Shown here: positions 1 to 11,244 of the stretch, piece after piece
Layout of the letters: each line of letters opens with the position of its first letter
Position numbering within the stretch: position 1 is the stretch's first letter
Origin: Setaria digitata
Lineage: Eukaryota; Nematoda; Chromadorea; Rhabditida; Setariidae
Length of the DNA stretch: 53,407 nucleotides
NCBI GenBank assembly: GCA_003640385.1
Contig: RCAB01000432.1
Coordinates: forward strand, 1-53,407
Reading direction: 5' to 3'
Position numbers and translations under genes: made by a program
The notes under the pieces: model-generated
Seen by the model: the letters and a program-made list of their open reading frames with translations, nothing else
The model's database searches: none
Told to the model about the DNA's origin: nothing

Positions 1-39
<39 letters not shown>

Positions 40-52
40 ATTATTATTATTA
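1..52. repeat. (TTA)n microsatellite
   Basis: An almost pure TTA trinucleotide run opens the window, with one interruption (TTAATTA) near base 32. It lies in what is probably an intron or upstream part of the partial gene that follows. No coding sense is apparent. Confidence 0.9.
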
Positions 53-155
53 TGACTGGTTATTTCTTACTAGTTTTATTGCCACTATTAGCAAAATTTT
101 AATTAAATAAGCAACCAAATTTAAAGTATGTATTATGAATCGAAATAACTTCTAG

Positions 156-1244
156 CCTACATTCATTGGTAAACTGTGATCATACAAGACCAATTGTTTC
201 ATCATTGCAAGATGTCCGAAATCAGATGATTCGAAGTCCTTGTTCAACACCAATTGTGACACGACGAATAAATTTAAATGATCGATCGCGAATTGTCGAG
301 CAAAGATCAACTGATTCGTTTGGTCAATTACAATCCATTTTTTCTTTCATTTTTTTTTTCCCAAAAAATAAGTAAATAAATAAATCTAATTGATGTTACC
401 TTTGTTTTTTGATTGCAAACTCATTGGGGTTTAATATTTTAACTGAGAACATTACAGGAAATGAATCACCCAAATATGATATTCCGCTTTTTCGGAATAG
501 CGGCTCATCTGATTACGCTGTTATCAATACTAAACAGCTTTATACGGAAAAGCGATCTCTGATATCAAAACGATCACCATCAGTTATCACAACTAGATTG
601 CCACATTTGGTAAGCTATAATTCTACTACGTTACAAAACGGATGTAAATCTCACATCCTTATGATTTAATAAATGAAAAATTGTTGGAATAAGTGATGGA
701 ACTTTGGTAATACTCTTGTTGAGTTTTAGGGCCCTAATAATTTCGCATTTCGTTTTGATGCTTCAGTTATATTTTAATACTAGTGATAGAGGATACCGTG
801 ATTTTGGGATTACTTTAATTTTGGAGTTGCTGTATGGCACACAGAAACTGGGCTGATAATCTGTGCTTACAAAATGAATTACCTGAATTTTTGCGTTTTT
901 CGGTCATTATTATCATTTGGAAAATTTTAAATCAGTTTTAAACAAGTATTACCGACTGTTATATGTTCGTTCCATAAATATTTATTTGTTGTCTGGATGA
1001 CAAATTATTTCAGCGCAAAAATGTAAATCATACCAATTTGCCTCCGTCGCTTAATGACTGTGATAGTCGAAACGTTTATCAATCAAGGCATAATTCCGAA
1101 ACTGTTGATGCACTGCATGAGAAAAATGCAGCATTAACAACCTCAAAAAGTGCCGGAAGAAGTCGACTTCCAAAAATATCATCAATCTTAACCGAAAAAA
1201 AGAAATGTAGCTCATGGTTAAGTCGAATTAAAACGACTAAATAA
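156..1244 (+). CDS. 3' part of an unrecognised basic, Ser/Arg-rich protein
   Basis: Three exons join in consistent phase: 156-322, 458-609 and 1014-1244, with a TAA stop at 1242-1244. The first exon follows TTCTAG and enters with one leftover base, so more exons lie upstream, outside the window. Donors are G|GTCAAT (weak) and TTG|GTAAGC (good); acceptors are TTACAG and TTTCAG. The joined segment is about 183 residues, rich in Ser, Arg, Lys and Asn, with stretches such as SLISKRSPSVITTRL and SAGRSRLPKISSILTEKK. It has no membrane segment or motif I know and looks like a disordered basic tail. I do not recognise the family. The support is open frames and matching phases (1-1 and 0-0); the first intron is the least certain. 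An AATAAA lies 33 nt after the stop. Confidence 0.6.
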
Positions 1245-1276
1245 CTTTTCTCTTTTCAGTGATTAATTATGTTGCA

Positions 1277-1282
1277 AATAAA
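1277..1282 (+). terminator. Polyadenylation signal of the unknown gene
   Basis: AATAAA begins 33 nt after the TAA stop of the partial gene ending at 1244. The spacing suits a short nematode 3' UTR and supports this stop as the true end of the gene. Confidence 0.55.
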
Positions 1283-2606
1283 TATCACTAACCAGTATTT
1301 CATTCCAACATTTACTGGAACTAAAAATATTATGTGTCTTAAATGTTTACAAAATAGTATGATAAAAGTTAGAGGATTCGTTTCCATGATTACATGAAAA
1401 GAAAATACGAATTCATCGTTATCTGTAGTAATTTCAAATCTTATGACAAGATTTGAATTCAGACAAACAACCGAGAACTCATACAACAAGAATAACACAC
1501 TTTATAATTGTACCGCTTTCAATAGCTGGTATTTCCTTCTTTTGGTTGTTAGTGAAAAAACTAGGAAGTTTATCTACTTCGTGTCTTCAACATTCAATCT
1601 TTTAAGGTTATTTCATGTCTCCACTGAGCGCATTGAATGAAATTTTTTTTTGGTAGGTGAATGTTTTAACTTACTCGTCGAAATTTCTTATAAACTTAGC
1701 CGCATTAAATTAAATTGAATTGTCCTTTCATACAACATTAAATTATTAGCCCGACTTCAATGTATTTTCCTCGCTTGGTATTTACAGTTAGTTTGAGTAT
1801 CTATGTTTCATTAAGATTTCCAGCGATTTGGGGTATTTTTAGTATTTTTATAACTGCGATAGAACCAGAGTGTGAGGAAAAGAGCTGAAGCGGTGGTTCG
1901 GAAATTTGAGACAACATTATACAAAGGCTGATTGATCGCCACTTCTTTTTTTTTCATCTATTGTTGGAAAAAAATTTGTATTTTCAGACATGCGAAGTTT
2001 TTGAAATTTAAGAAAATTAATAACACCTGCTAGTTTCGGATTCTGTGTTCAAATCGAGTAGGGAAATTTAGTTATCTACTGAATAAAACCTCACTGTAAT
2101 CGAAATTCACTATTATATTCTACCGATGATATGTTAAAATAAACCCAATCGTTTCATAGAAAAGTTAAAAAGAAAAAATGAACAGTTTACCCATATGAAA
2201 AGTTTTAAACAACAAGAAAAAATTTCTACAGTGACCTGACCGATTTACTTCAGCTCCATTCACATCAGTCTCCACTTAGTATAAAACTCTCTCCTATGTT
2301 GGCATGTACAATTTAAATGTATCGAACGTGAAACGGGGCTTCAACTTCTAAACTTCGCAAGTCCCCAAAGAACAGCAAAAAAAAAAAAAAAAAACGCACA
2401 GACGCCACAAGAGAATGTACACAATAGACTTGTAAGGAATAAAAGCGCTGTTTTTGAAAAATAACTTTCACTTCATCCAGATATTAGTTTAATAAACGAA
2501 ATTTGGATAAATTGTTTTTTATGATCTTTTTTAATTACGGCAGCTGGATGAAGAATCTTAAAACATAGCCAAATGCCCTACAAGGAACATAATTTCTGAA
2601 TCATAA
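1283..2606. other. Convergent intergenic region, no gene seen
   Basis: About 1.3 kb lie between the 3' ends of the unknown plus-strand gene and minus-strand MCU. I see only short AT-rich frames without splice support, A/T homopolymers (for example poly-A near 2378-2394) and no RNA gene or repeat element that I recognise. Confidence 0.6.
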
Positions 2607-2612
2607 TTTATT
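2607..2612 (-). terminator. Possible MCU polyadenylation signal
   Basis: TTTATT on the plus strand reads AATAAA on the minus strand, about 120 nt after the MCU stop. The match is to the canonical hexamer, but such AT-rich words are frequent here, so this is only a candidate. Confidence 0.35.
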
Positions 2613-2731
2613 TTTGCAGAAATTGGCAATTTTCTGAATAGTTCTACCATACCATACAAACTACTACAATACATCATTAATGAGCAATCATAGAAATGAC
2701 TCGGAAATAACGAATTTGATAAAATGTGGGA

Positions 2732-5541
2732 TCAACTTTGTTCTTTCGTGGAACTTGTAGGTCGCATTCTTTTGCTCTCTCGCAACAATGATGCCAATCT
2801 TGTGGCTGGTAAATGCTGATATAACGGATCTTGAAGCCTTTTCAAGTCATGCCTTAGGGAACTTGCTATATTTTGAAGTTCATTAAACCTACAACACAGG
2901 AACATTTGCATAGTCATGTTTAATCACTGATTTCTATGATATAATTGAATCTATATGGGAATTATTAAATGCTGATATAACGGATCTTGAAGCCTTTTCA
3001 AGTCATGCCTTAGGGAACTTGCTATATTTTGAAGTTCATTAAACCTACAACACAGGAACATTTGCATAGTCATGTTTAATCACTGATTTCTATGATATAA
3101 TTGAATCTATATGGGAATTATTAAATGCTGATATAACGGATCTTGAAGCCTTTTCAAGTCATGCCTTAGGGAACTTGCTATATTTTGAAGTTCATTAAAC
3201 CTACAACACAGGAACATTTGCATAGTCATGTTTAATCACTGATTTCTATGATATAATTGAATCTATATGGGAATTATTAAATGCTGATATAACGGATCTT
3301 GAAGCCTTTTCAAGTCATGCCTTAGGGAACTTGCTATATTTTGAAGTTCATTAAACCTACAACACAGGAACATTTGCATAGTCATGTTTAATCACTGATT
3401 TCTATGATATAATTGAATCTATATGGGAATTATTAATTTTTACGACGCGACCTGGCGATTTATGAACTTACCTGGATATATCGAAATTGCTTCTTGCTGC
3501 TTGTTTGTGAAAGTATAAGCTCATTGCTCTTCTTTTATGGTCGTTGTAATTGTAATACTAAAAAATTGTCAACTGAAGAAATCTAACTGTTCATGGGAGA
3601 TCACATGACTGAAAATTGGGAACAAAAAGCTTTTTTTTAACAAGTAAAAATGAAGCAGGGTGACATCCCAAATATGGTATTCATTATCTAAAAGTAGTCA
3701 CTGGTGACCATTTACAAGTCATTAATAATACCTGATTAGTGTATAAATAATAAGCAAATGATGCGATAAGTGTAGCATATGTTGCAAAATATGTAATAGG
3801 CTCCATAGTATCCCAGCTATATTCCCACCATGTCAACCGAGCAAGAAATCCTGCTTGAAATCCCATCGCTCCTAGTGTTAACCATAATATCCGCTGTGCA
3901 CGCCTTTTGCAAAATGCATCAATTTCAGCTTTTATCTTAAATTTATCATCTGAACAAAAATAATGTCTTTAAAAACTGTTTCTGAATCATCTCTTATTCC
4001 AAGTTACCGAAATCGCACCATTCCAATTTACTGCTTTTGTTTTATCAAAACAAAAAGTTCCGATATTTAAAGATGCGCAAATGTTCGTAGTTAGTGGTCA
4101 AAAATCAATATAAACCATCATGAGTGCGTTAGGTCATTTAATGAAAGTATGCTGCAAGCAACAACAAAAAAAAAAAGAAGGGGAAAAATAAAATAACTCG
4201 AAATGAAACGCCATGCAAATTACAATTTATGAGACAAAAAAGATTTTTAAAGTAACAAACTTGAACGAGTGGCTTAAGTTCTGCCTGCACATTTTCATAT
4301 TCTTCTAAGAGTATTCGTTCACGAAATGCTTTGTACTCTTCCACATTCATGATAGCATATAACGACGCCACAGCCGACCTCAAGTCATCAAATTTCTGTA
4401 ATGTATCCCCATCCGTTCCAATACCCTGTAATTTAAACATTGGTAAATGTTATTATATTACTTTGTTAGCTCATAAAGCTAAACACGTTAAAGTTTAAAA
4501 TATCATTTTTGAAATTAACTGACAACAAAAGAGATTGATATTATCTTTTCTGTAATCTGAAATGACAAATTTCCCCGCAACAATGATTCTAAAACATCGA
4601 TAAACTATTCCGACATTAAATACATCGACTTTCGTAGTAACACATAGATACTTGATTTAATATTAATAAACTTACATAATTATCCTATCAATTAACGTGA
4701 GAAAATCAAAAAACTATTTCTATTGACTGCAGATAGGAGTAGGAAAAAAGGCTTACTGAATCAGTATCTCGCAAAGGAGGCACTTCAACAGTAAAAAGAA
4801 GATCATTGATGCGTAATTTAAAATTGCCCTGTAGTAATAAATGCTCCACCGAAGTGCTGCCTGCAATCCTATTACCACCTGGAAGTTTCACATTTTCAAC
4901 AGAAATGAAAACGAATTAAAAAAGCAAGAATTCGAAAATATAGCAATCAGAAAACTGGCATTAAATCTTTCAGTTTCCTTACTGCTTTATTTGTGATTTC
5001 TTGCTGCAAAAGAACAAACTGCAGAACTTCAAAGAGCAAAAATCTAAACTTTAAACTGCAATATCGAAAGCGTTGGAACTTACTGGTTGAGTACACATAC
5101 ACGATTTCTATGCCTTTATCTTCGCATTCGATGTTCTTACAAAACCGAGCCACAGTATCGCTCACAGGTTTCAGCGTGAATTGACACATTTCTTTCTTCG
5201 ACGGTAGTGGTATTTTAAGTACTGGCAAACCATTCTGATACCAGATATGTAGATTTCCTTTTGCTCTATCACTTGAATAGTTCTTTAACTGATGCTAAAC
5301 TTTAACCAGTATAAATTATCTCATATTCATCCTAACATGCTATATGCTTTGGGAAAGTTTAAAAAACACGAATGAAAACACATTGTCAGTTGAAAATGTT
5401 AGGCGAATTATTGGAGGGAAAAACAATAAGTCGAGAAAAAGATACCACACAATTAAGGTTAATATTACATGCTGATAAGTGTGCTGATAAGTGGTGCTGT
5501 TGTCGCAGCAAACCAGTAATGCTATACCAACACCACCTCAT
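2732..5541 (-). CDS. mcu-1: Mitochondrial calcium uniporter pore subunit (MCU)
   Basis: This is the pore-forming subunit of the inner-membrane Ca2+ uniporter. Coding exons, 5' to 3': 5446-5541 (tentative start exon), 5084-5294, 4757-4878, 4257-4425, 3732-3949, 3472-3557 and 2732-2888. Phases match throughout and give 352 residues, about the length of human MCU. The start exon is Arg/Ser/Leu-rich like a mitochondrial presequence, but its choice is inferred. The N-terminal domain carries MCQFTLKPVSDTVARF and FKLRINDLLFTVEVPPLRD. A coiled coil follows, then TM1 around residues 221-238, the pore loop and TM2. The loop reads TWWEYSWDTMEPITYF: Asp246 and Glu249 of the selectivity filter are present, but the Ile of the usual DIME motif is Thr247 (codon 3807-3809). 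The C-terminus has LKRLQDPLYQHLP, typical of the family. The acceptor of the last exon lies inside a 4 x 156-bp repeat. The donor of exon 4 (GTTACT) is weak. Confidence 0.93.
2811..3434. repeat. Four perfect 156-bp tandem copies spanning an MCU splice acceptor
   Basis: Copies start at 2811, 2967, 3123 and 3279 and look identical base for base. On the MCU strand each unit holds 78 nt of intron end with its acceptor (TTGTAG) and the first 78 nt of the last coding exon. Only the copy at 2811-2966 runs into the rest of that exon. In the other three copies the exon part runs into intron and reaches an in-frame TAG after nine more codons at most, so use of the acceptors at 3044, 3200 or 3356 would truncate the C-terminus. 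The perfect identity implies recent expansion or an assembly artefact. Confidence 0.97.
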
Positions 5542-6566
5542 TACCTAAAACTGTTAATATTCTTCTTCTAGAACAATAAATATCGTAATAAGAAATGCCA
5601 ATTATATACAAAAATTTTTTATAAATTATATTTCAATCTTCATTTGCAACCGGAAAATCTAAGATGATATCCATTTATTTTTGGACAGCACTCGGAAAAA
5701 CTATCTATTCAATTATGAATGATGACTAACAGACTACCAGTTTGCTACTATATGAATCTCAGGTTTTTTTTTACAAATTTCTAAATGTATCAATTTATGG
5801 CAACTCGTCTTTTCCATTCACTTTTTATGATATGAAGCAAAATTAAAAGCAAAAAAAAATTGACGAAAAGTATTAAAATACGAAAAAGCAGAAAATGAAG
5901 AGTTATATATATATATAATTCTACAATTTCTTTGGTAGAGATATGTGTGATAAGAAATGACGAGGTTAATATCATTATGACATTTTCTAAGAGAATTAAA
6001 TGAAACACGCAAACCAAAAAAAAAAAGTTAAGCAAAGAGCCCATATAAGACACGTGAATGAAAATTGCGGTGCGGAGCATTAAAACAAGCGCATACGACC
6101 GATGTAACAAAAAAAAAGAAGAAAAAGAGTGGAACGATTTCGCCAAAAAAACATTTAGTCGTGAAGTGAGAAAATTCAGAGATAATACTACTTTATTAGA
6201 AAGAGAGTGATTGAAATCTGAAAAAAAAAAAGTAAATATTATGATAGAAAGCAGATGTACAGGGGATTACTGGGAGATTATATGCAAACGGGTCCATTTG
6301 AAATCAGCCAAAGATCTCCCTCCTCCCACACTTAAAACTTTCTGTATGAACGTGCTTGGGTTGAGAAATTTTCATAGCGATCCGACAAATAACACTTTGT
6401 GACTGGTTTGAAGTATTGTGCGAAATTTCAAGTGAGTCAGGAAGGAGGCAAGGGTGGGGCGGGAGGATGAAGTGGAGCTAGGGTTTGTGGTTCTGGTCGA
6501 CTTTGTGGATAATACTCTAGCAGTTGTATACTAAAAGGGTATTTTTTCTTTTGGTTCTTTTTTTTC
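5542..6566. promoter_or_regulatory. Divergent promoter region between MCU and PRPF18
   Basis: About 1 kb separates the start of MCU (minus) from PRPF18 (plus), and it must hold both promoters. It is AT-rich on the MCU side with several poly-A/poly-T runs, while 6440-6466 on the PRPF18 side is strikingly G-rich for this genome. No TATA box or factor site is convincing. Short frames here (for example 6211-6402 on the plus strand) look like noise. Confidence 0.45.
6440..6466 (+). promoter_or_regulatory. G-rich tract upstream of PRPF18
   Basis: A run containing GGGTGGGGCGGGAGG stands out in AT-rich surroundings, about 110 nt before the PRPF18 start. It has the G-run spacing of a possible G-quadruplex or a GC-box-like element. 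The function is inference. Confidence 0.35.
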
Positions 6567-6568
6567 AG
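6567..6568 (+). promoter_or_regulatory. Probable trans-splice acceptor of PRPF18
   Basis: A long T tract ending in CAG stands 4 nt before the ATG with no matching upstream coding exon. This is the usual layout of a nematode spliced-leader acceptor. A 5' UTR intron would look the same. Confidence 0.45.
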
Positions 6569-6572
6569 AGGA

Positions 6573-9239
6573 ATGGATATTCTGAAAGCAGAAATTGAGC
6601 GTAAACGGAAACAATTTCAGGAAGTTGAGGTACTTTTCACTGGTTAAAATTCAGTCATTTTTAGTGGGGACGAAATACATGCTGTTACATTGGTTGTACT
6701 TATTTATCTGTTTATTTGTTTGACTACTAGTATTTATTTATTTCGGATACGTTACTGGCAGCGGTAACAATATCTTCCTCACTGTGCTGGTCGCATGCTC
6801 GATAGCAAGACAGTGCTGAGCAATGACAAATTGAAGGCATACTTACCGTGTAGTAATGAGGCAAAATTTTATGGTTTGAGTTCACGAAGATTTGAGTGGA
6901 GAAAAAATAAAATTGTAGTGATCGGGAAATTAGACTCGATTTAGAAAATTGAGGCAACGAAATCTTCTGATGAAACTATGTTTTATTTAAAACAGTGAGA
7001 GGGTTTTGATTCAGAATTAGCACTTGTAAAGACAAATGCTTAGTAGTGACTATCGTTTATTATAGGCACCGAGCAAGAAGTATTTTAAACGTGGTGAACT
7101 GCTGCAAAAGGAAGAGGAGAAATATCGGGAAAATTACGAAGCAAAACAGAAAACGACAACATCGGATTACTTTAGTGCTGTAAGTTATTGCGTCCTATTC
7201 TATCAAATGTACACGAATGATGTAAATTATGTATGGTTTTGCTTCATTAGCAGTTGCATTGTTCTGTTCATGTTGTCTCATATCCGTTTTGGTAGGCGAA
7301 GAATGAAAGCATACTACTAATCGAGAACCAGTCAAAGGAAATGCGCACTGAACCGGAATTAAACTGTGATGACTTACCTCGAATAGACGTAATCAAAAGA
7401 TTAAGGAGCCGAAGTCAGCCGATTACACTGTTTGGTGAAACTGAGCAGGAATCTCGAGCTCGACTTCGTAAACTTGAAATTGAGCAAGTAAATCTTTGAT
7501 TCTGCTTTAGTTTGTCATCATTTTCATGGCTTCACTTCTCATGCTAATTTAGCACTTGTGCTTTTTAACCCATTCTTGTAGCCTGATATGAAAGAAGGGT
7601 GGAAAAATGATTTCCAATCAGCGATGAAAGAAGTTGATCATGAGTTGATAGAAGAAGTTATCAAGGGAGAACAGTACAGTGCAAGTAAGTTTTACGCTTT
7701 AATTTTGGAATTAAAATGTACTTTTGTCCCAGATTTTCCTTTTCTTTTAGAGACATAAAGTGCTGGTTTGTTTATTCGTTTCAGATTCCCATGTTCATAC
7801 ATTAACTTTTTGTCTGTGATCCCTTAGATCATATGATTTAAGGCATATTGTTCGTTCAGCCGCTGTTCGAATCATAACGATATGGAGTTTCCAGGTAAAC
7901 ACGATGTTGCAATGCCAAATTCTACAGGCGATACTAATTGGGAAAGAATAGAAGCCAACGCGCAGTTACTGGGTGAAGGTGATAATCCAAACAGAGATTG
8001 CGATGTTATTCGGGAATTTTTCTCTTACATATTAACTCGATGGGGCAAAGCATTGAATGCTCGCGATGAAGTTGAAAAAAGGTGTATTTCTTGATTATAA
8101 TACTTATGCTTTCTTTTCTACCTCTTTTGGCTTCAACTATTAGTTCTGATGACTGCCGTTTGACGAAGAATAATGCGTTTAAGACATTAAATCTCATTCA
8201 AAATTCCATTACCTTCCTGGCGTTTATCTTCTTACTACTCTGGTGAAATACCAGAGAAGTCGTTATGAAAAACAGAACAAAGAATTAGTTTATATAGAGG
8301 TCAGACTTTCAAAAATCAACATTTTTTTTTTTCAATACCAGAAAAGATTGGATCCAGGAATTGGCTTGCATCTTTTCGTTTGCTGGATTTCAGATACATG
8401 CAATGTTTATATTTCAGGTCGGCAGAAGGTAAGCTAGCGGCAACAATGCATAAACAAACGATGGAACACCTTCGTCCTTTGATGAAAAATTTGGAGAAGC
8501 ATAATGTAAATGCTGACATCAGAGAACATTTGATCAAAATTTGCCGTCTCATCATAATTGATCGTGATTATATTCGGTTTGTCTTAAAAAAATATTTTGG
8601 TCAATGTAATGATGCAAAGTTTCTGCTTCTCTTTATAAGATCCTTGTATTTGTTAAATTTTAATTTTTTTTTTTTTTTTATTTTAGAACTCAGCTATTTG
8701 TAATCGCATTCTTGCAGGGCGAATAATGCTTACATGGAAATGGCAATAGGAAATGCACCGTGGCCTGTAGGTGTGACAAGGTCTGGTTTACATCAGCGGC
8801 CTGGTTCGGCAAAAGCGTACGTTTCAAATATCGCACATGTGCTTAATGATGAAACGCAGCGGAAATATATACAGGTTTTTACTGGATATTCAGGAAGCAT
8901 ATTCTTAAATACCTCTCTTTTGTTTTGTAGTATTGTTTTCGACAAGAAATTGCAAATCAGCACTTTCACTTGCCACATTAAAATGATAAATTAATTTACA
9001 ATTTTGTCCGACATGATATAGTTCTGCGACATTAGGAAAATGTTTTATATCTTAATGAGATAGTAACATGTGAACAGACCTTGATGTGAATGAAATCTTC
9101 TGTAAAATAAAAGGTATCTTTAGAAACTGGACTTGAGCGATTTCAGGCTTTTAAAAGGATAATGACCCGGTGCCAAAAATATTTCCCGACAGATCCGAGC
9201 AAATGTGTAGAATACGTCCGAGAAACCGGAACAACATGA
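6573..9239 (+). CDS. PRPF18: Pre-mRNA-splicing factor 18
   Basis: Prp18 is a U5 snRNP-associated factor that acts in the second step of pre-mRNA splicing in the nucleus, stabilising the 3' splice-site interaction with Slu7. Eight exons join in phase: 6573-6629, 7066-7179, 7296-7487, 7582-7684, 7895-8081, 8418-8576, 8718-8874 and 9147-9239, giving 353 residues (human about 342). The N-terminus reads [13 protein letters not shown] as in the family. A splicing-factor motif lies around residues 75-120 ([19 protein letters not shown]). The Prp18 helical domain fills the C-terminal half, with [18 protein letters not shown] and [15 protein letters not shown], then [12 protein letters not shown] just before the end. 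The start is fixed by the family N-terminus and the acceptor 4 nt before it. AATAAA lies 35 nt past the stop. GGPS1 follows 239 bp downstream on the same strand. Confidence 0.97.
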
Positions 9240-9478
9240 TCTCATATGCTTGATTTATATAACTGTGTAGTGTAAATAAAAATTCATGACGCCAGTTTAT
9301 TTGTTAATTTAATACCGATCAAAGGCTGCTATCTATCCGTATCATTTATCTGTGAAATTTATGGTAAAATGGTTAACTTATTACACGTTTCCATGCTAAT
9401 TTTCAGTTTCTGTATCGTAGCGGTAATGTCGTGATCTTTTCTATTAATTACTTGTTGCTTCTGCAGTTCGCTTTCGCG
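9240..9478 (+). other. Short spacer between PRPF18 and GGPS1, operon-like
   Basis: The spacer holds AATAAA at 9275-9280 for PRPF18 and a CTTCTGCAG acceptor ending at 9466, 12 nt before the GGPS1 ATG, with no upstream GGPS1 exon needed. A short spacer with a poly(A) signal followed by an acceptor is the pattern of nematode operons processed by trans-splicing. It is somewhat longer than the roughly 100 bp usual in Caenorhabditis. Confidence 0.5.
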
Positions 9479-11244
9479 ATGGCGGATGATGTAGCGCAGT
9501 TGCTTGCACCTTATCATTATATACTGAAGTTACCGGGTAAACAGTTAAGGAGTCGGTTAGCAAAGGCTTTTAATTTCTGGTTGCAAGTTGATGTGGATAT
9601 TTTGGATTCCATTATGGCTATGGTCGAGATGCTTCATAATGCTTCACTTATGTAAGTTTATCTAATGTTTTGCTTATCCCAAATTGGTTGGTTCCGACTG
9701 CTCAGAATTTTTTTTTTTTTTCTTTGCAAGAGTTCGGATTTTCCAAACGGTAACAAAATGCAGGGGAATATTTCTGTTACAAAAAATTACAGGATTGATG
9801 ATATTGAGGATAGTTCAGTTTTACGGCGAGGATTACCGGTAACGCATAGTATTTATGGAATTCCGCGTACGATCAACACAGCAAATTATGTGTATTTCGC
9901 AGCACTTTCTAGATGCATGTTGTTGGGCAAGCTTGAAGCTGTGGGAATTTTTACTGGTTCCTATACAGTCTATTTTCTGTCCGTTTTAGTTTTGTAATTC
10001 AGTAACTGATTGTCGATTTGCAGCTTTAGAGGGGTAACTTGTGCAGTTGTAGAGGGAATTTGGTACATTTGATCTTGACGCAGTTTCCCATTCGTTCGTC
10101 ATTTTGCAAAAAAGCAAAATGTTCGTTCCAGAATCGAGTTCTTGAAGGGTTTTGCATGATAATAATTCACAAAACTAGCTCTCTGTTTTATCTTATAAAA
10201 TTTAGAGCAGTTGCTAGAATTACACCGTGGACAAGGGAAGGAATTGTACTGGCGAGATATAGTTCATTGCCCAACCGAAGAAGAATATGAAGAAATGGCG
10301 ATGCAAAGTATGTTTGAAGATTAACAGTCGTGAGCAGTAAAATATGAATTTTACCTCTTTATGTTTGGTTAATGATTTTAATTAGAATTCTTTAGAAACG
10401 GGTGGCTTATTTGCGCTTACGGTGCAGTTGATGGAGTTGTTTGGGAAAAAGCAGTATGACTTTAAATCGCTAATAAAGAATTTGGCTGTTTATTTCCAGA
10501 TCAGGTAATTTACTTCGAGTCTTATTTTGTCTTGTTTCGACACTTCCTTTTTCTTATCAGAGCGAATTTCAGAGATGATTACATGAATCTTTGTTCCTAT
10601 ACATACGCAGAGCAGAAGACATTTGCCGAGGATCTCACAGAGGGAAAGTTTTCTTTCCCCATTATAGTAGCTGTTGGCAAAAAATACGAAGACGACGAAA
10701 TTATTAGTGAGCGTTCTAATTGGAAACTTTTGCTGAATCATAGGAATGTCACTGGTATGAAAGCAAAGTCGTGAAACTTTTTTGAGATATGACTTAACTG
10801 TAAAGGGAGGAAGTCATCGGATTCGGTTATTCTTACTATGTTGGCTCAATATATAATGCTGCTTGCTTTTTGCTGGAGAGCATAAAAGTAGGAGAACTTT
10901 ATGGACAATTTTTCAGATATATTACGTCAAAAACCCAAAGATATTGAAGTTAAAAAGTACTGCATACGAATTATTGAAGAACGAGGGGCGTTCAGGTATA
11001 CATTTTTCTTGTTAAAGGTCTTCTTATACCTACGGGTCCTCACATTTTTTTCTTGTTTAATGATTGCTAGAATAATTGTTGTAGATACACCTTGAAGCGT
11101 TTGCAAGAGTTACATGATCTGTTGATTTCGCATATCAACACATTGGGTGGAAATAGAGAATTGCAAAATTTGGTCGAAATGTTACACAAAGATATCCAAC
11201 CGATGCACAATTTTAGTAGTTTAAAGATTACTAATGGTAATTAA
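9479..11244 (+). CDS. GGPS1: Geranylgeranyl diphosphate synthase
   Basis: This cytosolic trans-prenyltransferase adds isopentenyl diphosphate to farnesyl diphosphate to make the C20 donor for prenylation of Rho and Rab GTPases. Seven exons join in phase: 9479-9651, 9793-9956, 10206-10307, 10396-10504, 10573-10706, 10917-10995 and 11085-11244, giving 306 residues (human about 300). The family signs appear in order: [10 protein letters not shown] near the start, the first Asp-rich motif DDIED at residues 60-64 followed by [32 protein letters not shown], and the second Asp-rich motif in the animal GGPS form DDYMN at 184-188. [11 protein letters not shown] follows. All metal-binding positions are present. 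The C-terminal tail is a little longer than in human. The gene may be the second of an operon behind PRPF18. Confidence 0.97.

Noticed and set aside
2811..3434. Repeat array considered as a transposon or satellite
   Set aside because: The unit is made of MCU exon and intron sequence, so a local tandem duplication explains it without a mobile element.
5790..6146. 118-codon minus-strand hydrophobic frame
   Set aside because: AT-rich chance frame of Phe/Leu/Ile with no family resemblance, lying between MCU and PRPF18.
6211..6402. 63-codon plus-strand frame before PRPF18
   Set aside because: No splice support, low complexity at its start, and no recognisable protein; treated as promoter sequence.
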